A DNA stretch of 64,000 nt from Gordius sp. MW1 (GCA_964036665.1 OZ038531.1:14198168-14262167); one strand, 5' to 3'. Positions 12,781 to 29,000 are shown, counted from the stretch's first letter. Notes: generated by a model from the sequence alone, not told the origin. Program-made: numbers and translations.

Positions 12781-15700
12781 GGAGGTCAATCGAGGATAAT
12801 AGGATTCTAAACTGGTTTACTTTTATATATTTTTTCAAGCTGTTTTACATAGAATCAAAAAAAAATAAATATTTTTAACCTCAAAATTTTGACATTTTTT
12901 CCTTTAAACCGTATTCATCCGATGAAAGTTGTCGTTTTCAGACGTGATTTCCATGATAAAATGTAAAAATTTATCAGAGTCAGAAAACTATTACTTTGAA
13001 ATCATGATCGCATGAAGCAGTTTTCAAAAATTAAGCACTCACGTTGCGATTCAACAAACTAATCGCAAATAAAACGTTGTCTTTTGTCAAAATGACAGTT
13101 CTCGCAGCTTAAAACTTCTATTCGGAGGTCAATCGAGGATAATAGTATTCTCAAACTGGCTTACTTTTATATATTTTTTCAAGCTGTTTTACATAGAATC
13201 AAAAAAATAAATATTTTTACCTTAAAATTTTCACATTTTTTCCTTTAAACCGTAATCATCCGATGAAAGTTGTCGTTTTCACATGTGATTTCCATGATAA
13301 AAAGTAAAATTTAACAGAATCAGAAAAGTATTACTTTAAAATCATGATCGCATAGAGCAGTTTTCAAAAATTAAGCACTCACGTTGCTATACAACAAACT
13401 AATCGCAACAATAAACCTTTGTCTTTTGTCAAAATGATAGTTCTCGTAGCTTAAAACTTCTTTTCGGAAGTCAATATAATAGGATTCTCAAATTGGCTTA
13501 CTTTTATATATTTTTTCAAGCTCTTTCACATAGAATTAAAAAAAATAAATATTTTTACCTCAAAATTTTCACATTTTTTCCTTTAAACCGTATTAAATGG
13601 ATGAAAGTTGTCGTTTTCAGACGTGATTTTCATGATAAAAAGTAAAAAATTATCAGAATTAGAAAACTATATCTTTGAAATCATGATCGCATAAAGCAGT
13701 TTCCAAAAATTAAGCACTAACGTTGCGATACAACAAACTAATCGCAACAATAAAACGTTGTCTTTTGTCAAAATGATATTTCTCGCAGCTTAAAACTTCT
13801 TTTTGGAAGTCAATCGAGGATAATAGGATTCTCAAACTGGCTCACTTTTATATATTTTTTCAAGCTGTTATACATAGAATCAAAAAAATAAATATTTTTA
13901 CCTCTAAATTTCACATTTTTTCCTTTAAACCCTATTCATCCGATGAAAGTTGTCGTTTTCACATGTGATTTCCATGATAAAAAGTAAAAATTATCAGAAT
14001 CAGATTACTTTGAAATCATGATCGCATAGAGCAGTTTTCAAAAATTAAGCACTCACGTCGCGATACAACAAACTAATAGCAACAATAAAACGTTGTCTTT
14101 TGTCAAAATCATAGTTCTCGCAGCTTAAAACTTCTTTTCAAAAGTCAATCGAGGATAATAGGATTCTCAAACTGGCTTACTTTTATATATTTTTTGAAGC
14201 TCTTTCACATAGAATCAAAAAAAAGAAATATTTTTACCTAATAATTTTTCACATTATTTTCTTTAAACCGTATTAAATGGATGAAAGTTGTCGTTTTCAG
14301 ACGTGATTTCCATGATAAAAAGTAAAAATTTATCAGAATCAGAAAACTATAACTTTGAAATCATGATCGCATAGAGCAGTTTTCAAAAATTAAGCACTCA
14401 CGTCGCGATACAACAAACTAATCGCAACAATAAAACGTTGTCTTTTGTCAAAATGATAGTTCTCGCAGCTTAAAACTTCTTTTCGGATGTCAATATAATA
14501 GGATTCTCAAATTGGCTTACTTTTATATATTTTTTCAAGCTCTTTCACATAGAATTAAAAAAAATAAATATTTTTACCTCAAAATTTTCACATTTTTTCC
14601 TTTAAACCGTATTAAATGGATGAAAGTTGTCGTTTTCAGACGTGATTTTCATGATAAAAAGTAAAAAATTATCAGAATCAGAAATCTATTACTTTGAAAT
14701 CATGATCGCATTAAGCAGTTTTCAAAAATTAAGCACTCACGTTGCGATACAACAAACTAATCGCAACAATAAAAAGTTGTCTTTTATCAAAATGATATTT
14801 CTCGCAGCTTAAAACTTCTTTTTGGAAGTCAATCGAAGATAATAGGATTCTCAAACTGGCTTACTTTTATTTCAAGCTCTTTCACATAGAATCAAAAATA
14901 AATAAATTTTTTTACCTAATTTTTCACATTTTTTTCTTTCAATCTTTTTCATCCGCATCCGATGAAGGTTGTCGTTTTTAGACGTGGTTTTTATGATAAA
15001 CAGTAAAAATTTATCAGAATACGAAAACTATTACTTTTTAATCATGATCGCATAGAGCAGTTTTCAAAATTTAAGCACTCACGTTGCGATACAACAAACT
15101 AATCGCAACAATAAACCGTTGTCGTTTGTCAAAATGATAGTTCTCGCAGCTTAAAACTTCTTTTCGGAAGTCAATCGAGGATAATAGGATTCTCAAACTG
15201 GCTTATATTTTTTCAAGCTCTTTCACATAGAATTAAAAAAAATAAATATTTTTACCTCAATATTTTCACATTTTTTCCTTTAAACCGTATTAAATGGATG
15301 AAAGTTGTCGTTTTCAGACGTGATTTTCATGATAAAAAGTAAAAAATTATGAGAATCAGAAAACTATATCTTTGAAATCATGATCGCTAAAGCAGTTTCC
15401 AAAAATTAAGCAATAACGTTGCAATACAACAAACTAATCGCATTAATAAACCTTTGTCTTTTGTCAAAATGATAGTTCTCGCAGCGTAAAACTTCTTTTC
15501 GAAAGTCAATATAATAGGATTCTCAAATTGGCTTACTTTTATATATTTTTTCAAGCTCTTTCACATAGAATTAAAAAAAATAAATATTTTTCCCTCAAAA
15601 TTTTCACATTTTTTACTTTAAACGGTTTTAAATGGATGAAAGTTGTCGTTTTCAGACGTGACGTGACTTTCATGATAAAAAGTAAAAAATTATCAGAATC

Positions 15701-18700
15701 AGAAAACTATTACTTTGAAATCATGATCGCATAAAGCAGTTTTCAAAAATTAAGCAATCACGTTGCGATACAACAAACGAATCGCAACAATAAAACGATG
15801 CCTTTTGTCTAAATGATAGTTCTCGCAGCTTAAAACTTCTTTTCGGAAGTCAATCGATGATAATAGGATTCTCAAATTGGCTTACTTTTATATATTTTTT
15901 CAAGCTCTTTCACATAGAATTAAAAAAAATAAATATTTTTACCTCAAAATTTTCACATTTTTTCCTTTAAACCGTATTAAATGGATGAAAGTTGTCGTTT
16001 TCAGACGTGATTTTCATGATAAAAAGTAAAAAATTATCAGAGTCAGAAAACTATTACTTTGAAATCATGATCGCATAAAGCAGTTTTCAAAAATTAAGCA
16101 CTAACGTTGCGATACAACAAACTAATCGCAACAATAAAACGTTGTCTTTTGTCAAAATGATATTTCTCGCAGCTTAAAACTTCTTTTTGGAGGTCAATCG
16201 AGGATAATAGGATTCTCAAACTGGCTTACTTTTATTTCAAGCTCTTTCACATAGAATCAAAAATAAATAAATTTTTTTACCTAATTTTTCACATTTTTTT
16301 CTTTCAATCTTTTTCATCCGCATCCGATGAAGGTTGTCGTTTTTAGACGTGGTTTTTATGATAAACAGTAAAAATTTATCAAAATCAGAAAACTATTACT
16401 TTGTAATCATGATCGCATAGAGCAGTTTTCAAAATTTAAGCACTCACGTTGCGATACAACAAACAAATCGCAACAATAAACCGTTGTCTTTTGTCAAAAT
16501 GATAGTTCTCGCAGCTTAAAACTTCTTTTCGGAAGTCAATCGAGGATAATAGGATTCACAAACTGGCTTACTTTTATATATTTTTTCAAGCTGTTTTACA
16601 TAAAATCAAAAAAAAATAAAAATTTTTAACCTCAAAATTTTTACATTTTTTCCTTTAAACCGTATTCATCCGATGAATGTTGTCGTTTTCAGACGTGATT
16701 TCCTTGATAAAAAGTAAAAATTTATCAGAGTCAGAAAACTATTACTTTGAAATCATGATCGCATAAAGCAGTTTTCAAAAATTAAGCACTCACGTTGCGA
16801 TACAACAAACTAAGCGCAACAATAAACCTTTGTCTTTTGTCAAAATGATAGTTCTCGCAGCTTAAAACTTCTTTTCGGAAGTCAATCGAGGATAATAGGA
16901 TTCTCAAATTGGCTTACTTTTATATATTTTTTCAAGCTCTTTCACATAGAATTAAAAAAAAATAAATATTTTTACCTCAAAATTTTCACATTTTTTCCTT
17001 TAAACCGTATTAAATGGATGAAAGTTGTCGTTTTCAGACGTGATTTTCATGATAAAAAGTAAAAAATTATCAGAATCAGAAAACTATTACTTTGAATCAT
17101 GATCGCATAAAGCAGTTTTCAAAAATTAAGCACTAACGTTGCGATACAACAAACTAATCGCAACAATAAAACGTTGTCTTTTGTCAAAATGATAATTCTC
17201 GCAGCTTAAAACTTCTTTTTGGAAGTCAATCGAGGATAATAGGATTCTCAAACTGGCTTACTTTTATTTCAAGCTCTTTCACATAGAATCAAAAATAAAT
17301 AAATTTTTTTACCTAATCTTTCACATTTTTTTCTTTCAATCTTTTTCATCCGCATCCGATGAAGGTTGTCGTTTTTAGACGTGGTTTTTATGATAAACAG
17401 TAAAAATTTATCAAAATCAGAAAACTATTACTTTGTAATCATGATCGCATAGAGCAGTTTTCAAAATTTAAGCACTCACGTTGCGATACAACAAACAAAT
17501 CGCAACAATAAAACGTTGTCTTTTGTCAAAATGATAGTTCTCGCAGCTTAAAACTTCTTTTCGGGAGTCAATCGAGGATAATAGGATTCTCAAACTGGCT
17601 TACTTTTATATATTTTTTTCAAGCTCTTTCACATAGATTAAAAAAAATAAATATTTTTGCCTAAAAAATTATACATTTTTTTCTTTCAATCGTTTTCATC
17701 CGATGAAAGTTGTCGTTTTCAGACGTGGTTTCCATGATAAAAATAAAAATTTATCAGAATCAGAAAACTCTTACTTTGAATCATGATCGCATAGAGCAGT
17801 TTTCAAAAATTAAGCACTTCACGTTGCGATACAACAAACTAATCGCAACAATAAACCTTTGTCTTTTGTCAAAATGATAGTTCTCGCAGCTTAAAACTTC
17901 TTTTCGGAAGTCAATCGAGGATAATAGGATTCTCAAACTGGCTTACTTTTATATATTTTTTCAAGCTCTTTTACATAGAATCAAAAAAAATAAATATTTT
18001 TACCTAATAATTTTTCACATTATTTTCTTTCAATCGTTTTCATCCGATGAAAGTTGTCTTTTTCAGACGTGGTTTTCATGATAAAAAGTAAAAGTTTATC
18101 AGAATCAGAAAACTATTACTTTGAAATCATGATCGCATAGAGCAGTTTTCAAAAATTAAGCACTTCACGTTGCGATACAACAAACTAATCGCAACAATAA
18201 ACCGTTGTCTTTTGTCAAAATGATAGTTCTCGCAGCTTAAAACTTCTTTTCGGGAGTCATTCGAGGATAAAAGTATTCTCAAACTGGCTTATTTTATATA
18301 TTTTTTCAAGCTCTTTCACATAGATTAAAAAAAAATAAATATTTTACCTTAAAATTATACATTTTTTTCTTTCAATCGTTTTCATCCGATGAAAGTTGTC
18401 GTTTTCAGTTGTGGTTTCCATGACAAAAGGTAAAAATTTATCAGAATCAGAAAACTATTAGTTCGAAATCATGATCGCATAGAGCAGTTTTCAAAAATTA
18501 ACCACTCACGTTGCGATACAACAAACTAATCGTAACAATAAAACGTTGTCTTTTGTCTAAGTGATAGTTCTCGTAGCTTAAAACTTCTTTTCGGAAGTCA
18601 ATCGAGGATAATAGGATTCTCAAACTGGCTTATTTTCAAATATTTTTTCAAGCTCTTTCACATAGAATAAAAAAAAATGAATATTTTTACCTCAAAATTT

Positions 18701-20430
18701 TTAACATTTTTTTCTTTAAACCGTATTAATCCGATTAAAGTTGTCGTTTTCAGACGTGGTTTCCATGATAAAAAGAAAAAATTTATCAGAATCTGAAAAC
18801 TATTAGTTTGAAATCATTATCGCATAGAGGAGTTTTCAAAAATTAAGCACTCACGTTGCGATACAACAAACTAATCGCAACAATAAAACGTTGTCTTTTG
18901 TCAAAATGATAGTTCTCGCAGCTTAAAACTTCTTTTCGGGAGTCAATCGAGGATAATAGGATTCTCAAACTGGCTTACTTTTATATATTTTTTCAAGCTC
19001 TTTCACATAGATTAAAAAAAATAAATATTTTTGCCTAAAAAATTATACATTTTTTTCTTTCAATCGTTTTCATCCGATGAAAGTTGTCGTTTTCAGACGT
19101 GGTTTCCATGATAAAAATAAAAATTTATCAGAATCAGAAAACTCTTACTTTGAATCATGATCGCATAGAGCAGTTTTCAAAAATTAAGCAATCACGTTGT
19201 GATACAACAAATTTATCGCAACATTAAAAGGTTGTCTTTTGACAAAATGATAGTTCTCGCAGCTTAAAACTTCTTTTCGGAAGTCAATCGAGGATAATAG
19301 GATTCTCAAACTGGCTTACTTTTATTTATTGTTTCACTTTCACATAGATTAAAAATAATAAATATTTTTACCTAAAAATTTATACATTTTTTTCTTTCAA
19401 TCGTTTTCATCCGATGAAAGTTGTCGTTTTCAGACGTGGTTTGCATGATAAAAAGTAAAAATTTATCAGAATAAGAAAACTATTAGTTTGAAATCATGAT
19501 CGCATAGAGCAGTTTTCAAAAATTAAGCACTCACGTTGCGATACAACAAACTAATCGCAACAATAAAAGGTTGTCTTTTGTCAAAATGATAGTTCTCGCA
19601 GCTTAAAACTTCTTTTCGGGAGTCAATCGAGGATAATAGGATTCTCAAACTGGCTTACTTTTATATATTTTTTCAAGCTCTTTCACATAGATTAAAAAAA
19701 ATAAATATTTTTGCCTAAAAAATTATACATTTTTTTCTTTCAATCGTTTTCATCCGATGAAAGTTGTCGTTTTCAGACGTGGTTTCCATGATAAAAATAA
19801 AAATTTATCAGAATCAGAAATCTCTTACTTTGAATCATGATCGCATAGAGCAGTTTTCAAAAATTAAGCACTCACGTTGCGATACAACAAACTAATCGCA
19901 ACAATAAAACGTTGTCTTTTGTCAAAATGATAGTTCTCGCTGCTTAAAACTTCTTTTCGGAAGTCAATCGAGGATAATAGGATTCTCAAACTGGCTTACT
20001 TTTATATATTTTTTCAAGCTCTTTCACATAGATTAAAAAAAAAAATTTTACCTAAAAATTTATACATTGTTTTCTTTCATTCGTTTTCATCCGATGAAAG
20101 TTGTCGTTTTCAGTTGTGGTTTCCATGACAAAAGGTAAAAATTTATCAGAATCAAAAAATTATTAGTTCAAAATCATGATCGCATAGAGCAGTTTTAAAA
20201 ATTAAGCACTCACGTTGCGATACAACAAACTAATCGCAACAATAAAACGTTGTCTTTTGTCAAAATGATAGTTCTCGCAGCTTAAAACTTCTTTTCGGAA
20301 GTCAATCGAGGATAATAGGATTCTCAAACTGGCTTACTTTTATTTATTTTTTCAAGTTCTTTCACATAGAATCTAAAAAAATAAAAACTTTTACCTCAAA
20401 ATATTCACATTTTTTCCTTTAAACCATATC

Positions 20431-23026
20431 GATGAAAGTTGTCGTTTTCAGACGTGATTTCCATGATAAAAAGTAAAAATTTATCAGAATCAGAAAACTA
20501 TTACTTTGAAATTATGATCTCATAGAGCATGTTTCAGAAATTCAGCACTCACGTTGCGATACAACAAACTAATCGCAACAATAAAACGCTGCTTTTGTCA
20601 AAATGTAAGTTCTCGCAGCTTAAAACTTCTTTTCGGGAGTCAGGCGAGGATATCAAATTGGCTTACTTTTATATATTTTTTCTAGCTCTTTCACATAAAA
20701 TAACAAATACATTTTTTACTTAGAAACTTTTCACATTTTTTTCTTTCAACCTCATTCATCCGATGAAAGTGGTCATTTTCAGACATGGTTTCCATGATAA
20801 AAAGTAAAAATTTATCAGAATCAGAAAACGATTACTTTAAAATCATGATCGCATAGAGCAGTTTACAAAAATTAAGCACTGACGTTGCGATACAACAAAC
20901 TAATCGCAACAATAAAACGTTGTCTTTTATACAAATGATAGTTCTCGCAGCTTAAAACTTCTTTTCGGAAGTCAATCGAGGATAATAGGATTCTCAAACT
21001 GGCTTACTGTTATTTATTTTTCAAGCTCTTTCACATAGATTAAAAAAAATAAATATTTTTACCTAAAAATTTTTATATTTTTTTCTTTCAATCGTTTTCA
21101 TCCGATGAAAGTTGTCGTTTTCAGACGTGGTTTCCATGATAAAAAGTAAAAATTTATCAGAATCAGAAAACTATTACTTTGAAATCATGATCGCATAGAG
21201 CAGTTTTCAAAAACTAAGCACTCACGTTGCGATACAACAAACTAATCGCAACAATAAAAGGTTGTCTTTTGTCAAAATGATAGTTCTCGCACCTTAAAAC
21301 TTCTTTTCGGAAGTCAATCGAGGATAATAGGATTCTCAAACTGGCTTACTTTTATTTATTTTTCCAAGCTCTTTCACATAGATTAAAAAAAATAAATATT
21401 TTTACCTAAAATTTTTTATATTTTTTTCTTTTAATCGTTTTCATCCGATGAAAGTTGTCGTTTTCAGACGTGGTTTCCAAGATAAAAAGTAAAAATTTAT
21501 CAGAATCAGAAAACTATTAATTTGAAATCATGATCGCATAGAGCAGTTTTCAAAAATTAAGCACTCACGTTGCGATACAACAAACTAATCGCAACAATAA
21601 AACGTTGTCTTTTGTCAAAATGATAGTTCTCGCAGCTTAAAACTTCTTTTCGGAAGTCAATCGAGGATAATAGGATTCTCAAACTGGCTTACTTTTATTT
21701 ATTTTTTCAAGCTCTTTCACATAGAATCAAAAAAAATAAAAACTTTTACCTCAAAATAGTCACATTTTTTCCTTTAAACCATATCGATGAAAGTTGTCGT
21801 TTTCAGACGTGATTTCCATGATAAAAAGTAAAAATTTATCAGAATCAGAAAACTATTACTTTGAAATTATGATCTCATAGAGCATGTTTCAGAAATTCAT
21901 TACTCACGTTGCGATACAACAAACTAATCGCAACAATAAAACGCTGCTTTTGTCAAAATGTAAGTTCTCGCAGCTTAAAACTTCTTTTCGGGAGTCAGGC
22001 GAGGATATCAAATTGGCGTACTTTTATATATTTTTTCAAGCTCTTTCACATAAAATAACAAATACATTTTTTACTTAGAAACTTTTCACATTTTTTTCTT
22101 TCAACCTGATTCATCCGATGAAAGTTGTCATTTTCAGACATGGTTTCCATGATAAAAAGTAAAAATTTATCAGAAACAGAAAAAGATTACTTTAAAATCA
22201 TGATCGCATAGAGCAGTTTACAAAAATTAAGCACTCACGTTGCGATACAACAAACTAATCGCAACAATAAAACGTTGTCTTTTATACAAATGATAGTTCT
22301 CGCAGCTTAAAACTTCTTTTCGGAAGTCAATCGAGGATAATAGGATTCTCAAACTGGCTTACTGTTATTTATTTTTCAAGCTCTTTCACATAGATTAAAA
22401 AAAATAAATATTTTTACCTAAAAATTTTTATATTTTTTTCTTTCAATCGTTTTCATCCGATGAAAGTTGTCGTTTTCAGACGTGGTTTCCATGATAAAAA
22501 GTAAAAATTTATCAGAATCAGAAAACTATTACTTTGAAATCATGATCGCATAGAGCAGTTTTCAAAAACTAAGCAGTCACGTTGCGATACAACAAACTAA
22601 TCGCAACAATAAAAGGTTGTCTTTTGTCAAAATGATAGTTCTCGCAGCTTAAAACTTCTTTTCGGAAGTCAATCGAGGATAATAGGATTCTCAAACTGGC
22701 TTACTTTTATTTATTTTTCCAAGCTCTTTCACATTGATTATAAAAATAAATATTTTTACCTAAAAATTTTTATATTTTTTTCTTTTAATCGTTTTCATCC
22801 GATGAAAGTTGTCGTTTTCAGACGTGGTTTCCAAGATAAAAAGTAAAAATTTATCAGAATCAGAAAACTATTAATTTGAAATCATGATCGCATAGAGCAG
22901 TTTTCAAAAATTAAGCACTCACGTTGCGATACAACAAACTAATCGCAACAATAAAACGTTGTCTTTTGTCAAAATGATAGTTCTCGCAGCTTAAAACTTC
23001 TTTTCGGAAGTCAATCGAGGATAATA
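20431..23026. repeat. 1355-bp four-monomer higher-order repeat, first block
   Basis: Units start at 20431 and 21786, each marked by the contracted junction ACCATATCGATGAAAG and by a monomer with CATAGAGCATGTTTCAG and GAGTCAGGCGAGGATATC. The second unit is cut short where the 17.57-kb copy 2 begins. Confidence 0.88.
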
Positions 23027-26000
23027 GGATACCCAAACTGGCTTACTTTTAAATATTTTTTCAAGCTCTTTCACATTGAATCAAAAATAAATTTTTTTAC
23101 CTCAAAATTTTCACATTTTTTCCTTTAAACCGTATTAAATGGATGAAAGTTGTCGTTTTCAGACGTGACTTTCATGATAAAAAGTAAAAAATTATCAGAA
23201 TCAGAAAACTATTACTTTGAAATCATGATCGCATCAAGCAGTTTTCAAAAATTAAGCACTCACGTTGCGATACAACAAACTAATCGCAACAATAAAACGT
23301 TGTCTTTTGTCAAAATGATAGTTCTCGCAGGTTAAAACTTCTTTTCTAAAGTCAATCGAGGATTATAGGATTCTAAAACTGGCTTACTTTTATATATTTT
23401 TTCAAGCTCTTTCACATAGAATCAAAAAAATAAATATTTTTACCTCCAAATTTCACATTTTTTCCTTTAAACCCTATTCATCCGATGAAAGTTGTCGTTT
23501 TCACATGTGATTTCCATGATAAAAAGTAAGAATTTATCAGAATCAGAAAACTATTACTTTGAAATCATGATCGCATAGAGGAGTTTTCAAAAATTAAGCA
23601 CTCACGTCGCGATACAACAAACTAATCGCAACAATAAAACGTTGTCCTTTGTCAAAATGATAGTTCTCGCAGCTTAAAACTTCTTTTCGGAAGTCAATCG
23701 AGGATAATAGGATTCTCAAACTGGCTTACTTTTATATATTTTTTCAAGCTCTTTCACATAGAATCAAAAAAAAAATATATTTTTACCTAATAATTTTTCA
23801 CGTTATTTTCTTTCAATCGTTTTCATCCGATGAAAGTTGTCGTTTTCAGACGTGGTTTCAATGATAAGAAGTAAAAATTTATCAGAATCAGAAAACTATT
23901 ACTTTGAAAATGATAGTTCTCGCAGCTTAAAACTTCTTTTCGGAAGTCAATCGAGGATAATAGGATTCTCAAACTGGCTTACTTTTATATATTTTTTCAA
24001 GCTCTTTCACATAGAATCAAAAAAAATATATATTTTTACCTAATAATTTTTCACGTTATTTTCTTTCAATCGTTTTCATCCGATGAAAGTTGTCGTTTTC
24101 AGACGTGGTTTCAATGATAAGAAGTAAAAATTTATCAGAATCAGAAAACTATTACTTTGAAAATGATAGTTCTCGCAGCTTAAAACTTCTTTTCGGAAGT
24201 CAATCGAGGATAATAGGATTCTCAAACTGGCTTACTTTTATATATTTTTTCAAGCTCTTTCACATAGAATTAAAAAAAAAAAATATTTTTACCTAATTTT
24301 TCACATTTTTTTCAATCAATCGTTTTCAACCGCATCCGATGAAGGTTGTCGTTTTTAGACGTGGTTCTTATGATAAACAGTAAAAATTTATCAGAATCAG
24401 AAAACTATTACTTTGTAATCATGATCGCATAGAGCAGTTTTCAAAATTTAAGCACTCACGTTGCGGTACAACAAACTAATCGCAACAATAAACCGTTGTC
24501 TTTTGTCAAAATGATAGTTCTCGCAGCTTAAAACTTCTTTTCGGAGGTCAATCGAGGATAATAGGATTCTCAAACTGGCTTACTATATATTTTTTCAAGC
24601 TGTTTTACATAGAATCAAAAAAAATAAATATTTTTAACCTCAAAATTTTGACATTTTTTTCTTTAAACCGTATTCATTCGATGAAAGTTGTCGTTTTCAG
24701 ATGTGATTTCCATGATAAAAAGTAAAAATTTATCAGAGTCAGAAAACTATTACTTTGAAATCATGATCGCATGAAGCAGTTTTTAAAAATTAAGCACTCA
24801 CGTTGCGATTCAACAAACTAATCGCAACAATAAAACGTTGTCTTTTGTCAAAATGATAGTTCTCGCAGCTTAAAACTTCTTTTCGGAGGTCAATCGAGGA
24901 TAATAGGATTCTAAAACTGGCTTACTTTTATATATTTTTTCAAGCTCTTTCACATAGAATTAAAAAAAAAATATTTTTACCTCAAAATTTTCAAATTTTT
25001 TCCTTTAAACCGTATTCATCCGATGAAAGTTGTCGTTTTCAGACGTGGTTTCAATGATAAAAAGTAAAAATTTATCAGAATCAGAAAACTATTACTTTGA
25101 AATCATGATCGCATAGAGCAGTTTTCCAGAATTAAGCACTCACGTGCGATACAACAAACTAATCGCAACAATAAAACGTTGTCTTTTGTCTAAATGATAG
25201 TTCTCGCAGCTCTAAACTTCTTTTCAGAAGTCAATAGAGGATAATAGAATACCCAAACTGGCTTACTTTTAAATATTTTTTCAAGCTCTTTCACATTGAA
25301 TCAAAAATAAATATTTTTACCTCAAAATTTTCACATTTTTTCCTTTAAACCGTATTAAATGGATGAAAGTTGTCGTTTTCAGACGTGACTTTCATGATAA
25401 AAAGTAAAAAATTATCAGAATCAGAAAACTATTACTTTGAAATCATGATCGCATCAAGCAGTTTTCAAAAATTAAGCACTCACGTTGCGATACAACAAAC
25501 TAATCGCAACAATAAAACGTTGTCTTTTGTCAAAATGATAGTTCTCGCAGGTTAAAACTTCTTTTCTAAAGTCAATCGAGGATTATAGGATTCTAAAACT
25601 GGCTTACTTTTATATATTTTTTCAAGCTCTTTCACATAGAATCAAAAAAATAAATATTTTTACCTCCAAATTTCACATTTTTTCCTTTAAACCCTATTCA
25701 TCCGATGAAAGTTGTCGTTTTCACATGTGATTTCCATGATAAAAAGTAAGAATTTATCAGAATCAGAAAACTATTACTTTGAAATCATGATCGCATAGAG
25801 GAGTTTTCAAAAATTAAGCACTCACGTCGCGATACAACAAACTAATCGCAACAATAAAACGTTGTCTTTTGTCAAAATGATAGTTCTCGCAGCTTAAAAC
25901 TTCTTTTCGGAAGTCAATCGAGGATAATAGGATTCTCAAACTGGCTTACTTTTATATATTTTTTCAAGCTCTTTCACATAGAATCAAAAATAAATAAATA

Positions 26001-29000
26001 TTTTTACCTAATTTTTCACTTTTTTTTCTTTCAATCGTTTTCATCCGCATCCGATGAAGGTTGTCGTTTTTAGACGTGGTTTCTATGATAAACAGTAAAA
26101 ATTTATCAGAATCTGAAAACTATTACTTTGTAATCATGATCGCATAGAGCAGTTTTCAAAATTTAAGCACTCACGTTGCGATACAACAAACTAATCGCAA
26201 CAATAAACCGTTGTCTTTTGTCAAAATGATAGTTCTCGCATCTTAAAACTTATTTTTGGAAGTCAATCGAGGATAATAGGATTCTCAAACTGGCTTACTT
26301 TTATATATTTTTTCAAGCTGTTTTACATAGAATCAAAAAAAAATAAATATTTTTAACCTCAAAATTTTCACATTTTTTCCTTTAAACAGTATTCATCCCA
26401 TGAATGTTGTCGTTTTCAGACGTGATTTCCATGATAAAAAGTAAAAATTTATCAGAGTCAGAAAACTATTACTTTGAAATCATGATCGCATCAAGCAGTT
26501 TTCAAAAATTAAGCACTCACGTTGCGATACAACAAACTAATCGCAACAATAAAACGTTGTCTTTTGTCAAAATGATAGTTCTCGCAGGTTAAAACTTCTT
26601 TTCAAAAGTAAATCGAGGATTATAGGATTCTAAAACTGGCTTACTTTTATATATTTTTTCAAGCTCTTTCACATAGAATCAAAAAAATAAATATTTTTAC
26701 CTCAAAATTTCACATTTTTTCCTTTAAACACTATTCATCCGATAAAAGTTGTCGTTTTCACATGTGATTTCCATGATAAAAAGTAAGAATTTATCAGAAT
26801 CAGAAAACTATAACTTTGAAATCATAATCGCATAGAGCAGTTTTCAAAAATTAAGCACTCACGTCGCGATACAACAAACTAATCGCAACAATAAAACGTT
26901 GTCTTTTGTCAAAATGATAGTTCTCGCAGCTTAAAACTTCTTTTCGGAGGTCAATCGAGGATAATAGGATTCTCAAAAGCTTACTTTTATATATTTTTTC
27001 AAGCTGTTTTACATAGAATCAAAAAAAAATAAATATTGTTAACCTCAAAATTTTGACATTTTTCCTTTAAACCGTATTCATTCGATGAAAGTCGTCGTTT
27101 TCAGACGTGATTTCCATGATAAAAAGTAAAAATTTATCAGAGTCAGAAAACTATTACATGATCGCATGAAGCAGTTTTCAAAAATTAAGCACTCACGTTG
27201 CGATTCAACAAACAAATCGCAACAATAAAACGTTGTCTTTTGTCAAAATGATAGTTCTCGCAGCTTAAAACTTCTTTTTGGGGCTCAATCGAGGATAATA
27301 GGATTCTAAAACTCGCTTACTTTTATATATTTTTTCAAGCTCTTTATCATAGAATCAAAAAATTAAATATTTTTACCTCCAAATTTCACATTTTTTCCTT
27401 TAAACCCTATTCATCCGATGAAAGTTGTCGTTTTCACATGTGATTTCCATGATAAAAAGTAAAAATTTATCAGAATCAGAAAACTATTACTTTGAAATCA
27501 TGATCGCATAGAGCTGTTTTCAAAAATTAAGCACTCACGTCGCGATACAACAAACTAATCGCAACAATAAAACGTTGTCTTTTGTCAAAATGATAGTTCT
27601 CGCAGCTTAAAACTTCTTTTCGGAGGTCAATCGAGGATAATAGGATTCTTAAACTGGCTTACTTTTATATATTTTTTCAAGCTGTTTTACATAGAATCAA
27701 AAAAAAACAAATATTGTTAACCTCAAAATTTTGACATTTTTTCCTTTAAACCGTATTCATTCGATGAAAGTTGTCGTTTTCAGACGTGATTTCCATGATA
27801 AAAAGTAAAAATTTATCAGAGTCAGAAAACTATTACATGATCGCATGAAGCAGTTTTCAAAAATTAAGCACTCACGTTGCGATTCAACAAACTAATCGCA
27901 ACAATAAAACGTTGTCTTTTGTCAAAATGATAGTTCTCGCAGCTTAAAACTTCTTTTTGGGGCTCAATCGAGGATAATAGGATTCTAAAACTCGCTTACT
28001 TTTATATATTTTTTCAAGCTCTTTATCATAGAATCAAAAAATTAAATATTTTTACCTCCAAATTTCACATTTTTTCCTTTAAACCCTATTCATCCGATGA
28101 AAGTTGTCGTTTTCACATGTGATTTCCATGATAAAAAGTAAGAATTTATCAGAATCAGAAAACTATTACTTTAAAATCATGATCGCATAGAGGAGTTTTC
28201 AAAAATTAAGCACTCACGTCGCGATACAACAAACTAATCGCAACAATAAAACGTTGTCTTTTGTCAAAATGATAGTTCTCGCAGCTTAAAACTTCTTTTC
28301 GGAAGTCAATCGAGGATAATAGGATTCTCAAACTGGCTTACTTTTATATATTTTTTCAAGCTCTTTCACATAGAATCAAAAATAAATAAATATTTTTACC
28401 TAATTTTTCACATTTTTTTCTTTCAATCGTTTTCATCCGCATCCGATGAAGGTTGTCGTTTTTAGACGTGGTTTCTATGATAAACAGTAAAAATTTATCA
28501 GAATCAGAAAACTATTACTTTGTAATCATGATCGCATAGAGCAGTTTTCAAAATTTAAGCACTCACGTTGCGATACAACAAACTAATCGCAACAATAAAC
28601 CGTTGTCTTTTGTGAAAATGATAGTTCTCGCATCTTAAAACTTATTTTTGGAAGTCAATCGAGAATAATAGGATTCTCAAACTGGCTTACTTTTATATAT
28701 TTTTTCAAGCTGTTTTACATAGAATCAAAAAAAATAAATATTTTTAACCTCAAAATTTTCACATTTTTTCCTTTAAACAGTATTCATCCCATGAATGTTG
28801 TCGTTTTCAGACGTGATTTCCATGATAAAAAGTAAAAATTTATCAGAGTCAGAAAACTATTACTTTGAAATCATGATCGCGTCAAGCAGTTTTCAAAAAT
28901 TAAGCACTCACGTTGCGATACAACAAACTAATCGCAACAATAAAACGTTGTCTTTTGTCAAAATGATAGTTCTCGCAGGTTAAAAATTCTTTTCAAAAGT

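Larger units (their letters stand above)
5446..23026. repeat. 17.57-kb satellite super-repeat, copy 1
   Basis: This block of about 52 monomers reappears immediately to its right at an offset of 17570-17572 bp. Landmarks include the short-monomer pair (6258 and 23829), the monomers with TATTACATGATCGC (for example 9581), and the 1.36-kb units at the end (20431 and 38001). The offset drifts by only 1-2 bp, through homopolymer changes. In my reading I met only a handful of differences over 17 kb, far fewer than between adjacent monomers. Confidence 0.93.
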